Source of the DNA: Skeletonema tropicum
Lineage: Eukaryota > Bacillariophyta > Thalassiosirophyceae > Thalassiosirales > Thalassiosiraceae
DNA length: 64,000 nucleotides
Assembly: GCA_037178625.1 (NCBI GenBank)
Contig: CM074149.1
Location: 1,364,001 to 1,428,000, forward strand
Reading direction: 5' to 3'
Each line of letters opens with the position of its first letter. Position 1 is the first letter of the stretch. Shown here piece after piece: positions 32,210 through 41,494 of this stretch. The notes below the pieces were generated by a model that was not told the DNA's origin, did no database searches, and saw only the letters and a program-made list of their open reading frames with translations. The translations under genes and the position numbers were made by a program.

Positions 32210-32940
32210 ATGAAGTCCTTCACTCTACTTATCTCCGCCGCCATTGTTGCTTCTTCCGCCGCTATTAATGAGCCCGTCTCCTCACCTACCGCTGCCGTTG
32301 AGCGTGAACTTGTCGAATATGAACGTCAGCTTGGAACAGATGTCACGGGAACCCCAACAGCAACACCCGGACGTCCTACTGGTGGAGTAAGTTATAATGT
32401 ACCTCATCCATATATCGGTCTACTTTTGCTTTTGAAGCTGTACATCATTCAGCTGGGGTCGCTGCCGCTGCGATGCCGGGTCTACACCGCCGTCGGATGA
32501 TTTCCTTTGATTTCTATGCCGATGAGCACATCTTGTGCACAATCGGCGTATTTATCTTGAACGTTAATTGAAGAGACCCATTTCAATCAGATGGTAGCGA
32601 TGCGAATTTGGCCACTGAAAAAATGTTGTACTATGTCTTCTTGAATGTCATCGTACTAATAACATGTTGTTGTCTCTTTCATCTCTCTCTCAAACACACA
32701 CTCTACCTACAGAGCTATTCTTATTCTTATGGAAGCTACTATTCCAGCTCCAGTTCTAGCAAGTCAGGAAAAGGAGGCAAAGGAAGCAAGAGCTCCGGCA
32801 AATCAGGCAAGGGCTCCGGCAAATCAGGCAAGAGCAGTTCCTCCAAGAGCTCCAAAGGCTCTGGTAAATCTGGCAAGGGATCGAAGAGTTCTTCCAAAGG
32901 ATCCAAGAGCGGATCTCACTCCTACTCCTATTCCTATTAG
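32210..32940 (+). CDS. Silaffin-like secreted protein S3 (134 aa, two exons)
   Basis: Exons 32210-32386 and 32713-32940; the phase-0 intron is 326 bp. Very close to S2: signal peptide MKSFTLLISAAIVASSA, the acidic segment with ERELVEYERQLGTDVTGTPT, and exon 2 with SYSYSYGSYYSSSSSSKSGK, then GSKSSGKSGKGSGKSGKSSS repeats and a SHSYSYSY tail. Differences from S2 are Val for Ala and Asp for Gly in exon 1, and a KSSSSKSSKGS insert in exon 2. The 3' flank is collinear with that of S2. Predicted to be secreted into the silica deposition vesicle or cell wall (inference from composition and the RxL sites). Confidence 0.82.
32521..32540 (+). promoter_or_regulatory. Conserved intronic motif of S3
   Basis: GATGAGCACATCTTGTGCAC, identical to S2 and S6. 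Confidence 0.6.
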
Positions 32941-33797
32941 ATGATGTAATGCATCGCATCCTCCTTACATTATTGTTTCATTAGAGCTAGAGTTAGGTAT
33001 TATTTGTGATATCAGATCTGTGATATGAGGGACCATGATGAATATTATTGCTTCGGAGAGAAAGAGTTTGATTCTCCTGCAGCATATGTGCAGCTGATGT
33101 TTATTATGAAGAGCACTATAAATATTAAGTCCCTTTGTAGTTTATCGTCTTTTTGAATATGTATACGGCATTGTTAGATCACATCATCTCTACGCTCTAC
33201 AAACCATGTTTATCACTCGTAGATGTCTTTTATATACACTTGAATGAAATGCCACCACTCTCGTTTCTCTATCCTTTCGATTATGAATGATGATTCCGTC
33301 TCTAGAGGACTAATGCACTTACATAGCTAAACCGTACAGAGATAAAAATGGCATCAATTATTGATGAGACATCAGATGTGTTTCATCAGACAATACTGTA
33401 GAACGTGCGTACTGATAGGTCACAGTTCCAATGACTATGCTCTCAATGCACCCGCATTCAGCACTTACAACTCCTAGTGCGAGTATCAAATTATGGCATC
33501 AATTTTCACGGATGGGTATCAATTCTATCGTGTAGCTATTTCGAATCAAATCAAATTTCATCAAATCTTCTTGTGACCTTCAAGCCATTTTCAAATGGCA
33601 CGGTGTGGTTTCCTCGAAAATGAATCCTATTGAGAACGCGCTGAGAAAGATGCCATCACCAATCTACCCGAGTTAGAGCAAAGCTCATTACATTATTTGC
33701 CGCTTCAACTTCAACAAGTACCACAACCCTTCTCTTGATTCTACACTAATCACTAAGTACATCGACTTCAACATCAACATCAATCAATCAATCAATC
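32941..33797. other. 3' flank of S3 and decayed promoter of S4
   Basis: Contains the S-family 3' sequence (GAGAAAGAGTTTGATTCTCC, CACTATAAATATTAAGTCCC). Toward S4 there is a decayed upstream block with CCATTTTCAAATGG near 33589. No other gene. Confidence 0.6.
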
Positions 33798-34238
33798 ATG
33801 AAGTCCTTCAATCTACTTAGCTCCGCCGCTATTATCACGGCTGCATCTGCTATTAATGAGCCCCCGCTGCATCCGCCATCATCAATGAGCTAGTCTCATA
33901 ACCTACCTACCGCTGCGTGAGCTTGCCGACTGTGAGAGTCAGCTTGGAACTAATGTTTCCGGCATAACAAACAACAACAGCAACTCCCGGACGTCCTACT
34001 GCTGGATTAAGTTGTATACTTCTTCACGCATCCGATACCGATACTTTTTGGCCAATGAATTTTTGACTGTCATCGTATGTGCAAAAAATACTCTTGACTC
34101 TTTCACTTTCATCTCACTCGCTACACATTCTCTACAGAGACTCATATTCTTACCTAACCTACGATTCCAGCTCCAGTTCTGCAAATCAGGAAAAGGAGGA
34201 GGCAAACGCAATGGAAGCAAGATCATCGGCAAATCAAA
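33798..34238 (+). pseudogene. Decayed silaffin-like copy S4
   Basis: The start MKSFNLLSSAAI is recognisable but deletions and stops follow (AINEPP, then a frame break; GCATAACAAACAACAACAGC replaces the Gly/Thr stretch). The exon-2 remnant at about 34136-34238 keeps the SSSANQ-frame shadow and GKGGGKRNGSK-like Lys/Gly sequence before ending abruptly where the S5 upstream block begins. Clearly non-functional. Confidence 0.8.
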
Positions 34239-34494
34239 TGTACTCGGTACTCAGACTAACTGTCGGTCCAAATTTAAATCGTGGTAAGATACCAATTCCA
34301 CCGTATTGATTTAAAAATGGTACGGTAGGGTTTACGCGAAAGTAGGGTCAAAAATTCGCAGAGATCATTTTCATCCATCAATCTACCAGAGCAAAGCTCT
34401 CATAAATTTGTCACGTCAACAAGTATCACAACCTTTCTCTTGATTCTACTACATACTCATTAAGTACATCTATTCCAACACCAATCAATCAGCC
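34239..34494 (+). promoter_or_regulatory. Conserved upstream block of S5 (partly deleted)
   Basis: Begins TGTACTCGGTACTCAGACT directly after the S4 remnant. The CC half of the near-palindrome is lost (ATTGATTTAAAAATGG). Confidence 0.6.
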
Positions 34495-35363
34495 ATGAAG
34501 TACTTCACTCTACTTAATTTCTGTTATATTATCTTCACTCTACTTATCTCCGCCGCCATTGTTGCTTCTTCCGCCGCTATTAATGAGCCCGTCTCCTCAC
34601 CTACCGCTGCCGTTGAGCGTGAACTTGTCGAATATGAACGTCAGCTTGGAACAGATGTCACGGGAACCCCAACAGCAACACCCGGACGTCCTACTGGTGG
34701 AGTAAGTTATAATATGTACACCTCATCCATCTATCGGTTGACTTTTGGCGCTGTACGTTAGCTGGGGTGGCCGATGCACGGATGGCTAAGTGTATGGTCA
34801 TCCTCCCCACGATGTTAGTTCTCAGCGAGTATTTGAGCTCAGAGAATGTTCAACATAGCTATGGAAAGCTGAGAGTGAGAGGAGTTCAAATCCGCATCGA
34901 CACAGAGCTGTTTCGGAATCAGTGTGAAGTGAACGTGTTCTTGGTCTGGAGACCAGGGTAAATTGGCTAGAGGGATCTTTTTTGGGGTTAACCCCCAAGG
35001 CAAGCTAGGGAATGGGGCTAACAAAATATTTTTTTATTTTTGTTGTGCCGTCACGGATTCGATGTCTACTCAACGAGAGGAGCATTTTAAGCCTATAAAA
35101 AGTCTGGCAAGTCTGGAAAGGGCGGCAGCGGCAAGTCCGGAAAGGGAGGATCCAGTGGCAAATCCAGAAAGGGTGGAGGATCATCCTCCAAGGGAAGCAA
35201 GTCCAGTGGTGGATCAGCTAGTATGAGCTACAACTCTAGTTACAGTGCCAGCACAAGTATGTCGTACGAAAGTTCTGGAAAGTCGGGTAAGGGCGGCAAG
35301 TCCGGAAAGGGCGGCAAGTCCGGAAAGGGCGGCAAGTCCGGAAAGGGAGGCAAGAGGGAATAA
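34495..35363 (+). CDS. Chimeric silaffin-like protein S5 (about 155 aa, two exons)
   Basis: Exon 1 is 34495-34701, with a 10-residue insertion at the start that partly duplicates the signal peptide (MKYFTLLNFCYIIFTLLISA), then the S3-type acidic segment. The intron begins like that of S1 and then changes to unrelated sequence (34790-35095). A phase-0 acceptor AAAAG before 35103 would open exon 2 (35103-35363), which is S1/S9-type: SGKSGKGGSGKSGKGG, SASMSYNSSYSASTSMSY, then four GKSGKGGK units and a KRE end. The usual SYSYS start of exon 2 is missing. So the gene joins an S3-like head to an S1-like body. Whether it is spliced is uncertain; the coding frame of the body is intact. Confidence 0.6.
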
Positions 35364-36335
35364 ATCATCAACATGGCATGCTGTGCCCTATGCCTATGTC
35401 ATACACACATGTTCATCTGGGGGATAGGGCATGTGGGTGGACACTGCCAGTGGATGTCTTTGCAAGAGAAATTGTCATGAAATGATGTGCGAAGTTTTGG
35501 AAAACTTATTTGTTGTCCGATCTTTTTTTTTGTGTGGTTGCTACTCGAATTAGCTTAAGTTTATGTATGAGTGCAACCTTTGTATTTTTATCATGAGTTT
35601 TTGTATGATATGAATGGATCAATTCTGTATTTGTTTTATCTTTCCTCTCGCTGTCTTCATAGCTGGACGAATACAAACGATGTCACTTCCTTCTAAGTAC
35701 CACACAGCGCCATGATGCACAACCAAGACGAACGAAAATGGAAACGTGTCAACGTTATTATTTAGGCTGCAATGTGCCTGAGCCACAACCAAGTGTCTCG
35801 CAGATGCAGATGCCCTCACTCTCATCTGGTTTCAGATGCTTCAGCGTTTAGGTTTAGGAGAGGAGTTCCCAACTCCTACGGGAATATCTGTCTTCCAGCC
35901 TAGAGAAATCCTTTGGCGATCCAACAGACCGTACATAGTATATACCTATGCCGGTCCTAATTACTAATCTTATGAACTTGGTATTTCTTTATTCAATGAT
36001 ACATTCTTGAGTCACGGCATTTGTTACATAGCATTCGTGAGAGGAAGAGATTGAAGGTCTGTAGATTAATATAGATAAGTGAGTCGATGAAAAGAGGATG
36101 GCTGAGTGGGTGTTTTCGTCATGAGAGAGATTGTTTGATGGCGAGGCTGAGGCTGAGGCTGAGGCTGAGGGAGCTGGTTCTTGTAGTAATAGAAGGATAA
36201 TCTTCAGCTTGGAATTTTTCTTTCGACTGGGTTCACTTCCTTTCTACTTCATAGAAATGACATGCATAACAAGCATTGTGATTATTTATGATTATATATA
36301 TCAACTGCTACAATTTCAGTTGTCTTCCGCCAAAC
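35364..36335. other. Inverted-repeat arm 2
   Basis: Reverse-complement homologue of 27339-28252, linking the S5 3' end to RAP copy D. No gene. A GAGGCT hexamer repeat lies at 36141-36170. Confidence 0.8.
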
Positions 36336-37069
36336 CTAGCAACTTCCGAAGATAATCCTGCTTCTTTGTATGACTCTTGCCAAGCTTATCCCACTCCCAA
36401 TATATGGTACTGATACAAGCTCTATCCCATCGATTGCTGGCACTTGCCTTCGCTTCAGAATCGTGCTGCCCGTGGGGGGTCTACTCTTACCAATAAAGTG
36501 TGATGGGCCGTCTACTTCAACGCCGATAGTCTTTCCATACACCTCCACGAGGGCATCTATGCGATAGCCACTGCTCATGAGAACTTCTTCTTTTGGTTGG
36601 AGGTCGAGTTCGAGTGACGATAGTTGAGACACTACATCGCCTTGGAGCTTTGATAATGTCGGAACTGTGGATAGGAACGCTTCGTAGCATCTATCCAAGA
36701 GATCTAGTGGCAGTCCAGGATTGCACCTCTCCTTTGTTCGCCACAAATGCCACTGATATAGCTGACTGAGTGCTTCAGCCTCAAATCCACCCTTCTTGTC
36801 GACGCACTCATTGATAAATACATCATTGAAAAGAGTCGATGCATTGACATCAGCTACTGCATGCGCCCATGCAATATTGGCAATATCTTGACTGTTGAAA
36901 GATTCAACCAATTTTGTGGCAATCGGCACAAATGATGAAAATAGCTGCTTGTCGGTGATGCCCACAGTAGCATAAGCCCATAGCAGATTGGCGACCCCTT
37001 GTGTGAGACGAAGTTGTCTTTAGGTTGGGTAGCAGCCTTGGCAATTTTCTGAAATAGCTTGGGATGTGG
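36336..37069 (-). pseudogene. RAP-domain gene copy D, 5'-truncated pseudogene
   Basis: Retains the last divergent repeats (QKIAKAATQ, ATVGITDKQLF, AVADVNASTLF) and the RAP domain (VEVDGPSHF, ILKRRQVP). Two 2-bp insertions shift the frame, one near 36400 in the VPYWEW motif (AATATATGG for AATATGG) and one near 37003. Sequence upstream of LFQK is replaced at about 37070 by the splice-donor end of a silaffin-like exon 1. Confidence 0.88.
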
Positions 37070-37681
37070 AGTAAGTTATAATGTACCTCATCTATACATA
37101 TAGGTCTACTTTCGCTTTGAAGCTGTACATCATTCAGCTGGGGCCGCTGTGATGCCGGGTCTGCACCGCCGTCGGATGATTCTTGGATGTCAATGCCGAT
37201 GAGCACATCTTGTGCACAATCGGCGTATTTATCTTGAACGTCAATTGAAGTGACCCATTTCAATCAGATGGTAGCGATGCGAATTTGGTCACCGAAAAAA
37301 TGTTGTACTGTGTGTTCTTGAATGTCATCGTACTAATAACATGTTGATGTTGTTGTCTCTTTCATCTCTCTCTCTCTAACACACACTCTACCTACAGAGT
37401 ATTCTTCTTCTTATGGAAGCTACGATTCCAGCTCCAGTTCTAGCAAGTCAGGAAAAGGAGGAAAAGGAAGCAAGAGCTCCGGCAAATCAGGCAAGGGATC
37501 CGGCAAATCAGGCAAGAGCAGTTCCTCCAAGAGCTCCAAAGGCTCCGGCAAATCAGGCAAGGGCTCCGGCAAATCAGGCAAGAGCAGTTCCTCCAAGAGC
37601 TCCAAAGGCTCTGGTAAATCTGGCAAGGGCTCCGGCAAATCAGGCAAGAGCTCCGGCAAATCAGGCTCTGGACCATGGTGA
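37070..37681 (+). pseudogene. Headless silaffin-like copy S6
   Basis: Only the last bases of exon 1 (GTGGA), the full intron and exon 2 remain; exon 1 and the promoter are replaced by RAP copy D. The acceptor is followed by a one-base deletion (AGTATT for AGCTATT). In the ancestral frame exon 2 has an expanded array (KSSKGSGKSGKGSGKSGKSS repeated) and ends SGKSGSGPW at TGA 37679-37681, having lost the SHSYSYSY tail. Confidence 0.82.
37198..37217 (+). promoter_or_regulatory. Conserved intronic motif of S6
   Basis: GATGAGCACATCTTGTGCAC, retained although the gene is headless. Confidence 0.6.
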
Positions 37682-38371
37682 ATGTTGCATGCATAGGAGA
37701 AAGAGTTTAATTCTCCTGCATCATGCAGCTGATGTTTGTTGTGAATAGCACTATAAATATTAAGTCCCTCTGTAGTTAGGCATTGTCTTTTTGAATTTGT
37801 ATAATACTCGCAGCTGTCCTCATGTTTGTTTGTATCAAATGCCATCGCTTTACATCTTCTCTATCCTTTTGATTATGACTAAATCTTGCTAACTCGTATA
37901 GAGATCACAATTGGCATTATTTATTGATGAGGCATCAGATGTTTCTCTCAGAAAGATTTTAGGAACATACCCCTTGCCATAACGCGATATCTCCACAATA
38001 TCTATGCTAAAGGAGTGAATCAAGGCAAGAGATTGATGCAGAGCTGGAAGACTTATTTTATGAGATGTCTATCGAGAGAAAGAAGTCACATACAAGATCA
38101 GTCGTGTGGTTATGGCTGACGAAGTCAGACTAAGCTGACTATCTTACTGGCTGATCACAGGCAGACTAAGCTGACTACTAGACGGGTCAGGGAAAGATCT
38201 GCGGGTCAGCAAACCAATAAGCTGATCCCGAAGCAAGATCGGCTGATCTAGAAGTGATATGGCTAATCATGCCAGAAATTGAGACATTGTCTGGAATCCG
38301 GAGACTCAGATAAGGATGATATACAATTAATTTGAAATACCAGTGAAATATACTTAAGTATGACTCCTTGT
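37682..38371. other. 3' flank of S6 and unique spacer
   Basis: S-family 3' sequence to about 37990, including the hairpin AGGAGAA...TTCTCCT (37695-37717). Then unique sequence with CAGACTAAGCTGACTA present twice (about 38125 and 38161). No gene. Confidence 0.6.
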
Positions 38372-38638
38372 TGTACTCGGTACTCAGACTCACTATCGGT
38401 CCAAATTTAAATCGTGGTTATATACCAATTCCAACGTATGACCTATTTCAAGCCATTTAAAAATGGTACGGTATTGTTTACTCGAAAACGAACCTTTGAC
38501 AACCCGATTTTGCACTGAGCTCTTCATTTTCCAACAGCAATCTAATCTACACAATGTCAGCTCATAAATATGTCGCTTCAACAAGTACACTTAGAGACCT
38601 CCACTGAACCATTCTGCCTCAACATCAATCAATCAGCC
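38372..38638 (+). promoter_or_regulatory. Conserved upstream block of S7
   Basis: TGTACTCGGTACTCAGACT, CCAAATTTAAATCGTGG and CCATTTAAAAATGG in the same order as in S3 and S8. Confidence 0.65.
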
Positions 38639-39282
38639 ATGAAGTCCTTCACACTATTCATCTCCGCCGCCATTGTTGCATCCTCCGCCGCTATCAACGA
38701 GCCCGTCTCCTCGCCCACCGCTGCCGTTGAGCGTGAGCTTGCCGAGTATGAACGTCAGCTTGGAACAGGTGTCACGGGAACCCCAACAGCCACACCCGGT
38801 CGTCCTACTTCTGGAGTAAGTTATATACTTCTTCACATCTCGTCTGAGAGCCGAGGCCCACTGCTGGTAGTTTTCGGCCACTGAAAGAATGTGGTGCTAT
38901 ATACATGTGTTTTTGAATGTCATCGTGCTCACTCTATGATGCACTGCCTCTTTTATCTCTCTCTATACTCTACACTCTATAGAGCCATTCATATTCTTAC
39001 GTCACCTACGATTCCAGCTCCAGCTCCAGTTCTAGCAAGTCAGGAAAAGGAGGCAAGAGCTCCGGCAAATCAAGCAAGGGCTCCGGCAAATCAGGCAAGA
39101 GCAGTTCCTCCAAGAGCTCCAAAGGAGGTGATGGTAGCTATGGATACTCCTACAGCACCTCTGTTTCTGGTAAATCCGGCAAGGGATCGAAGAGTTCTTC
39201 CAAGGGATCAAAGAGTTCTTCCAAAGGATCTAAGGCTTCTACGAAGGGATCGAAGAGCGGATCTTACTCCTACTCCTATTAG
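38639..39282 (+). CDS. Silaffin-like secreted protein S7 (158 aa, two exons)
   Basis: Exons 38639-38815 and 38983-39282; the phase-0 intron is only 167 bp and lacks the 20-nt motif. Exon 1 encodes the same peptide as S2. Exon 2 begins SHSYSYVTYDSSSSSSSSKS, has GKSSKGSGKSGKSSSSKSSK, a central GGDGSYGYSYSTSV block, then KGSKSSSKGSKSSSKGSKAS and a SGSYSYSY tail. Compared with S2/S3 it gains the Tyr/Gly block and more SSKGSK units, with KxxxK as well as KxxK spacing. Likely a silica-matrix peptide (inference). S7 and S8 are close duplicates including introns and UTRs. Confidence 0.83.
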
Positions 39283-39812
39283 GAGATGGTTGAATCCTTC
39301 GCATCCTCTCCATACATTATTGTTTCATTAGAGCTAGAGTTGCACCCTTGCATTGATTATGTATATTATCTGTGATATCAGGGACCATAGTGAATGTTGC
39401 ATGCATAGGAGAAAGAGTTTAATTCTCCTGCATCAATTATCATCAGGATGTTTATTGTGAATAGCACTATAAATATTAAGTCCCTCAGTTAGTTAGTCAA
39501 TCATCTTTTGAATATACATGTGTCGATGTTACATCACATCTCTGCACCGTCTTCAACAGTTCATACTCGCAGCTGTCCTCATGTTTGTTTGTATCATACC
39601 TTCACTTTGTCTTCGTCCCAGAGAGCAATCATCTTCTCTATCCTCCGATTTCGACTACATCTTGCTATAACTCGTATAAGTAGAGATCATATTATTTATT
39701 GATGAGACATCAGATGTGTCTCTCGGAATGATTTAAGGAACATACAACTTGCCATATAAAGTGGTGATATGTGTACAATACTTATCTACTGATGACTATC
39801 CCTTCTCTCTCA
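39283..39812. other. 3' flank of S7
   Basis: Conserved S-family 3' sequence with the hairpin AGGAGAA...TTCTCCT (39407-39429) and ATAAATATTAAGTCCC. No gene. Confidence 0.65.
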
Positions 39813-40074
39813 TGTACTCGGTACTCAGACTAACTGTCGGTCCAAATTTAAATCGTGGTTAGATACCAATTCCAACGTATGACCTATTTCAAGCCATTTA
39901 AAAATGGTACGTATTGTTTACTCGAAAACAAACCCTTTGAGAACCCGATTTTGCACTGAGCTCTTCATTTTCCAACAGCAATCTACACCATGTCAGCTCA
40001 TAAATCTGTCACTTCAACAAATACACTTAGAGACCTCCACTGAACCATTCTATCTCAACATCAATCAATCAGCC
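39813..40074 (+). promoter_or_regulatory. Conserved upstream block of S8
   Basis: Same order of elements as S7; the near-palindrome CCATTTAAAAATGG is at about 39893-39906. Confidence 0.65.
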
Positions 40075-40730
40075 ATGAAGTCCTTTACTCTACTTATCTC
40101 CGCCGCCATTGTTGCATCCTCCGCCGCTATCAACGAGCCCGTCTCCTCGCCCACCGCTGCCGTTGAGCGTGAGCTTGCCGAGTATGAACGTCAGCTTGGA
40201 ACAGGTGTCACGGGAACCCCAACAGCCACACCCGGTCGTCCTACTTCTGGAGTAAGTTACATACTTCTTCACATCTCGTCTGAGAGCCGAGGCCCACTGC
40301 TGGTAGTTTTCGGCCACTAAAAGAATGTGGTGCTATATACATGTGATTTTGAATGTCATCGTGCTCACTCTATGATGCACTGCCTCTTTTATCTCTCTCT
40401 ATACTCTACACTCTACAGAGCTACTCATATTCTTACGTTACCTACGATTCCAGCTCCAGCTCCAGTTCTAGTAAATCAGGCAAAGGAGGCAAAGGAAGCA
40501 AGAGCTCCGGCAAATCAAGCAAGGGCTCCGGCAAATCAGGCAAGAGCAGTTCCTCCAAGAGGTCCAAAGGAGGCGACGGTAGCTATGGATATTCCTACAG
40601 CACCTCTGTTTCTGGTAAATCCGGCAAGGGATCCAAGAGTTCTTCTTCCAAGGGATCAAAGAGTTCTTCCAAAGGATCTAAGGCTTCTACAAAGGGATCG
40701 AAGAGCGGATCTTACTCCTACTCCTATTAG
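40075..40730 (+). CDS. Silaffin-like secreted protein S8 (162 aa, two exons)
   Basis: Exons 40075-40251 and 40419-40730; the phase-0 intron is 167 bp. Exon 1 protein is near-identical to S7 (MKSFTLLISAAIVASSA). Exon 2: SYSYSYVTYDSSSSSSSSKS, GKGGKGSKSSGKSSKGSGKS, the GGDGSYGYSYSTSV block, SKGSKSSSKGSKASTKGSKS and the SYSYSY end. It differs from S7 mainly by an added GKGSK unit and one extra Ser. The start at 40075 is chosen because it matches every other member, although the frame is open further upstream. Secreted, predicted disordered and polycationic. Confidence 0.83.
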
Positions 40731-41494
40731 GAGATGGTTGAATCCTTCGCATCCTCCATACATTATTGTTTCATTAGAGCTAGAGTTGCACCCTTGCATT
40801 GATTATGTATATTATCTGTGATATCAGGGACCATGGTGAATGTTGCATGCGTAAGAGAAAGAGTTTTATTCTCCTGTATCAATTATCATCAGGATGTTTA
40901 TTGTGAATAGCACTTTAAATATTAAGTCCCTCAGTTAGTTAGGCATCATCTTTTGAATGTGTATACACTGCCTCATTCATACTCGCGATGTCCTCTTGTC
41001 ATATACATATTATGATGTATCAGATGCCATCTCTCTTGTTTCAGAGAAGATTCAATATTCATCCTATCACAGATAGACATCAGACGTTTTCTCTCAGATG
41101 TCATGTCTGTAAGAATATACGATACCAATTGACAATAAAGTCGATATGTATTTATGTAGTTTCTACCATGTCTAATCTCTCAATGTGCACTCGATACTGA
41201 TCTATTAGTTGTTCTTTGATATTTTTGACATTAAATGCGGCGCATCTCTTTTATTACAAGACATGAATTCCACATCCATACTAAACGAAAGATGAGACTT
41301 CAGTAAAAAAACACACATTTTAGCGCAAGACAGAGATCTACACTCACATGCATGGTAAGAACATAAATTTGACATCTATTAAAAACTTGAGGCGCACTAC
41401 ATAAACCCTGCTGCCTCCCTAAATTTCTCTAAAGTTGTTGTGTAGCAATTCTGTTAATCTCTCTTGCCTTTTTCCCTTTTTCCAAATAATATGA
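40731..41494. other. Convergent 3' flanks of S8 and S9
   Basis: S-family 3' sequence to about 40960, with the hairpin weakened (AAGAGAA...TTCTCCT). Then AT-rich sequence without a gene. Confidence 0.6.

Noticed and set aside
37420..37845. Leu/Pro-repeat protein (ELLPDLPEPLPDLPE) on the minus strand
   Set aside because: Antisense shadow of the silaffin-like repeat in S6; no promoter and no counterpart in intact members.
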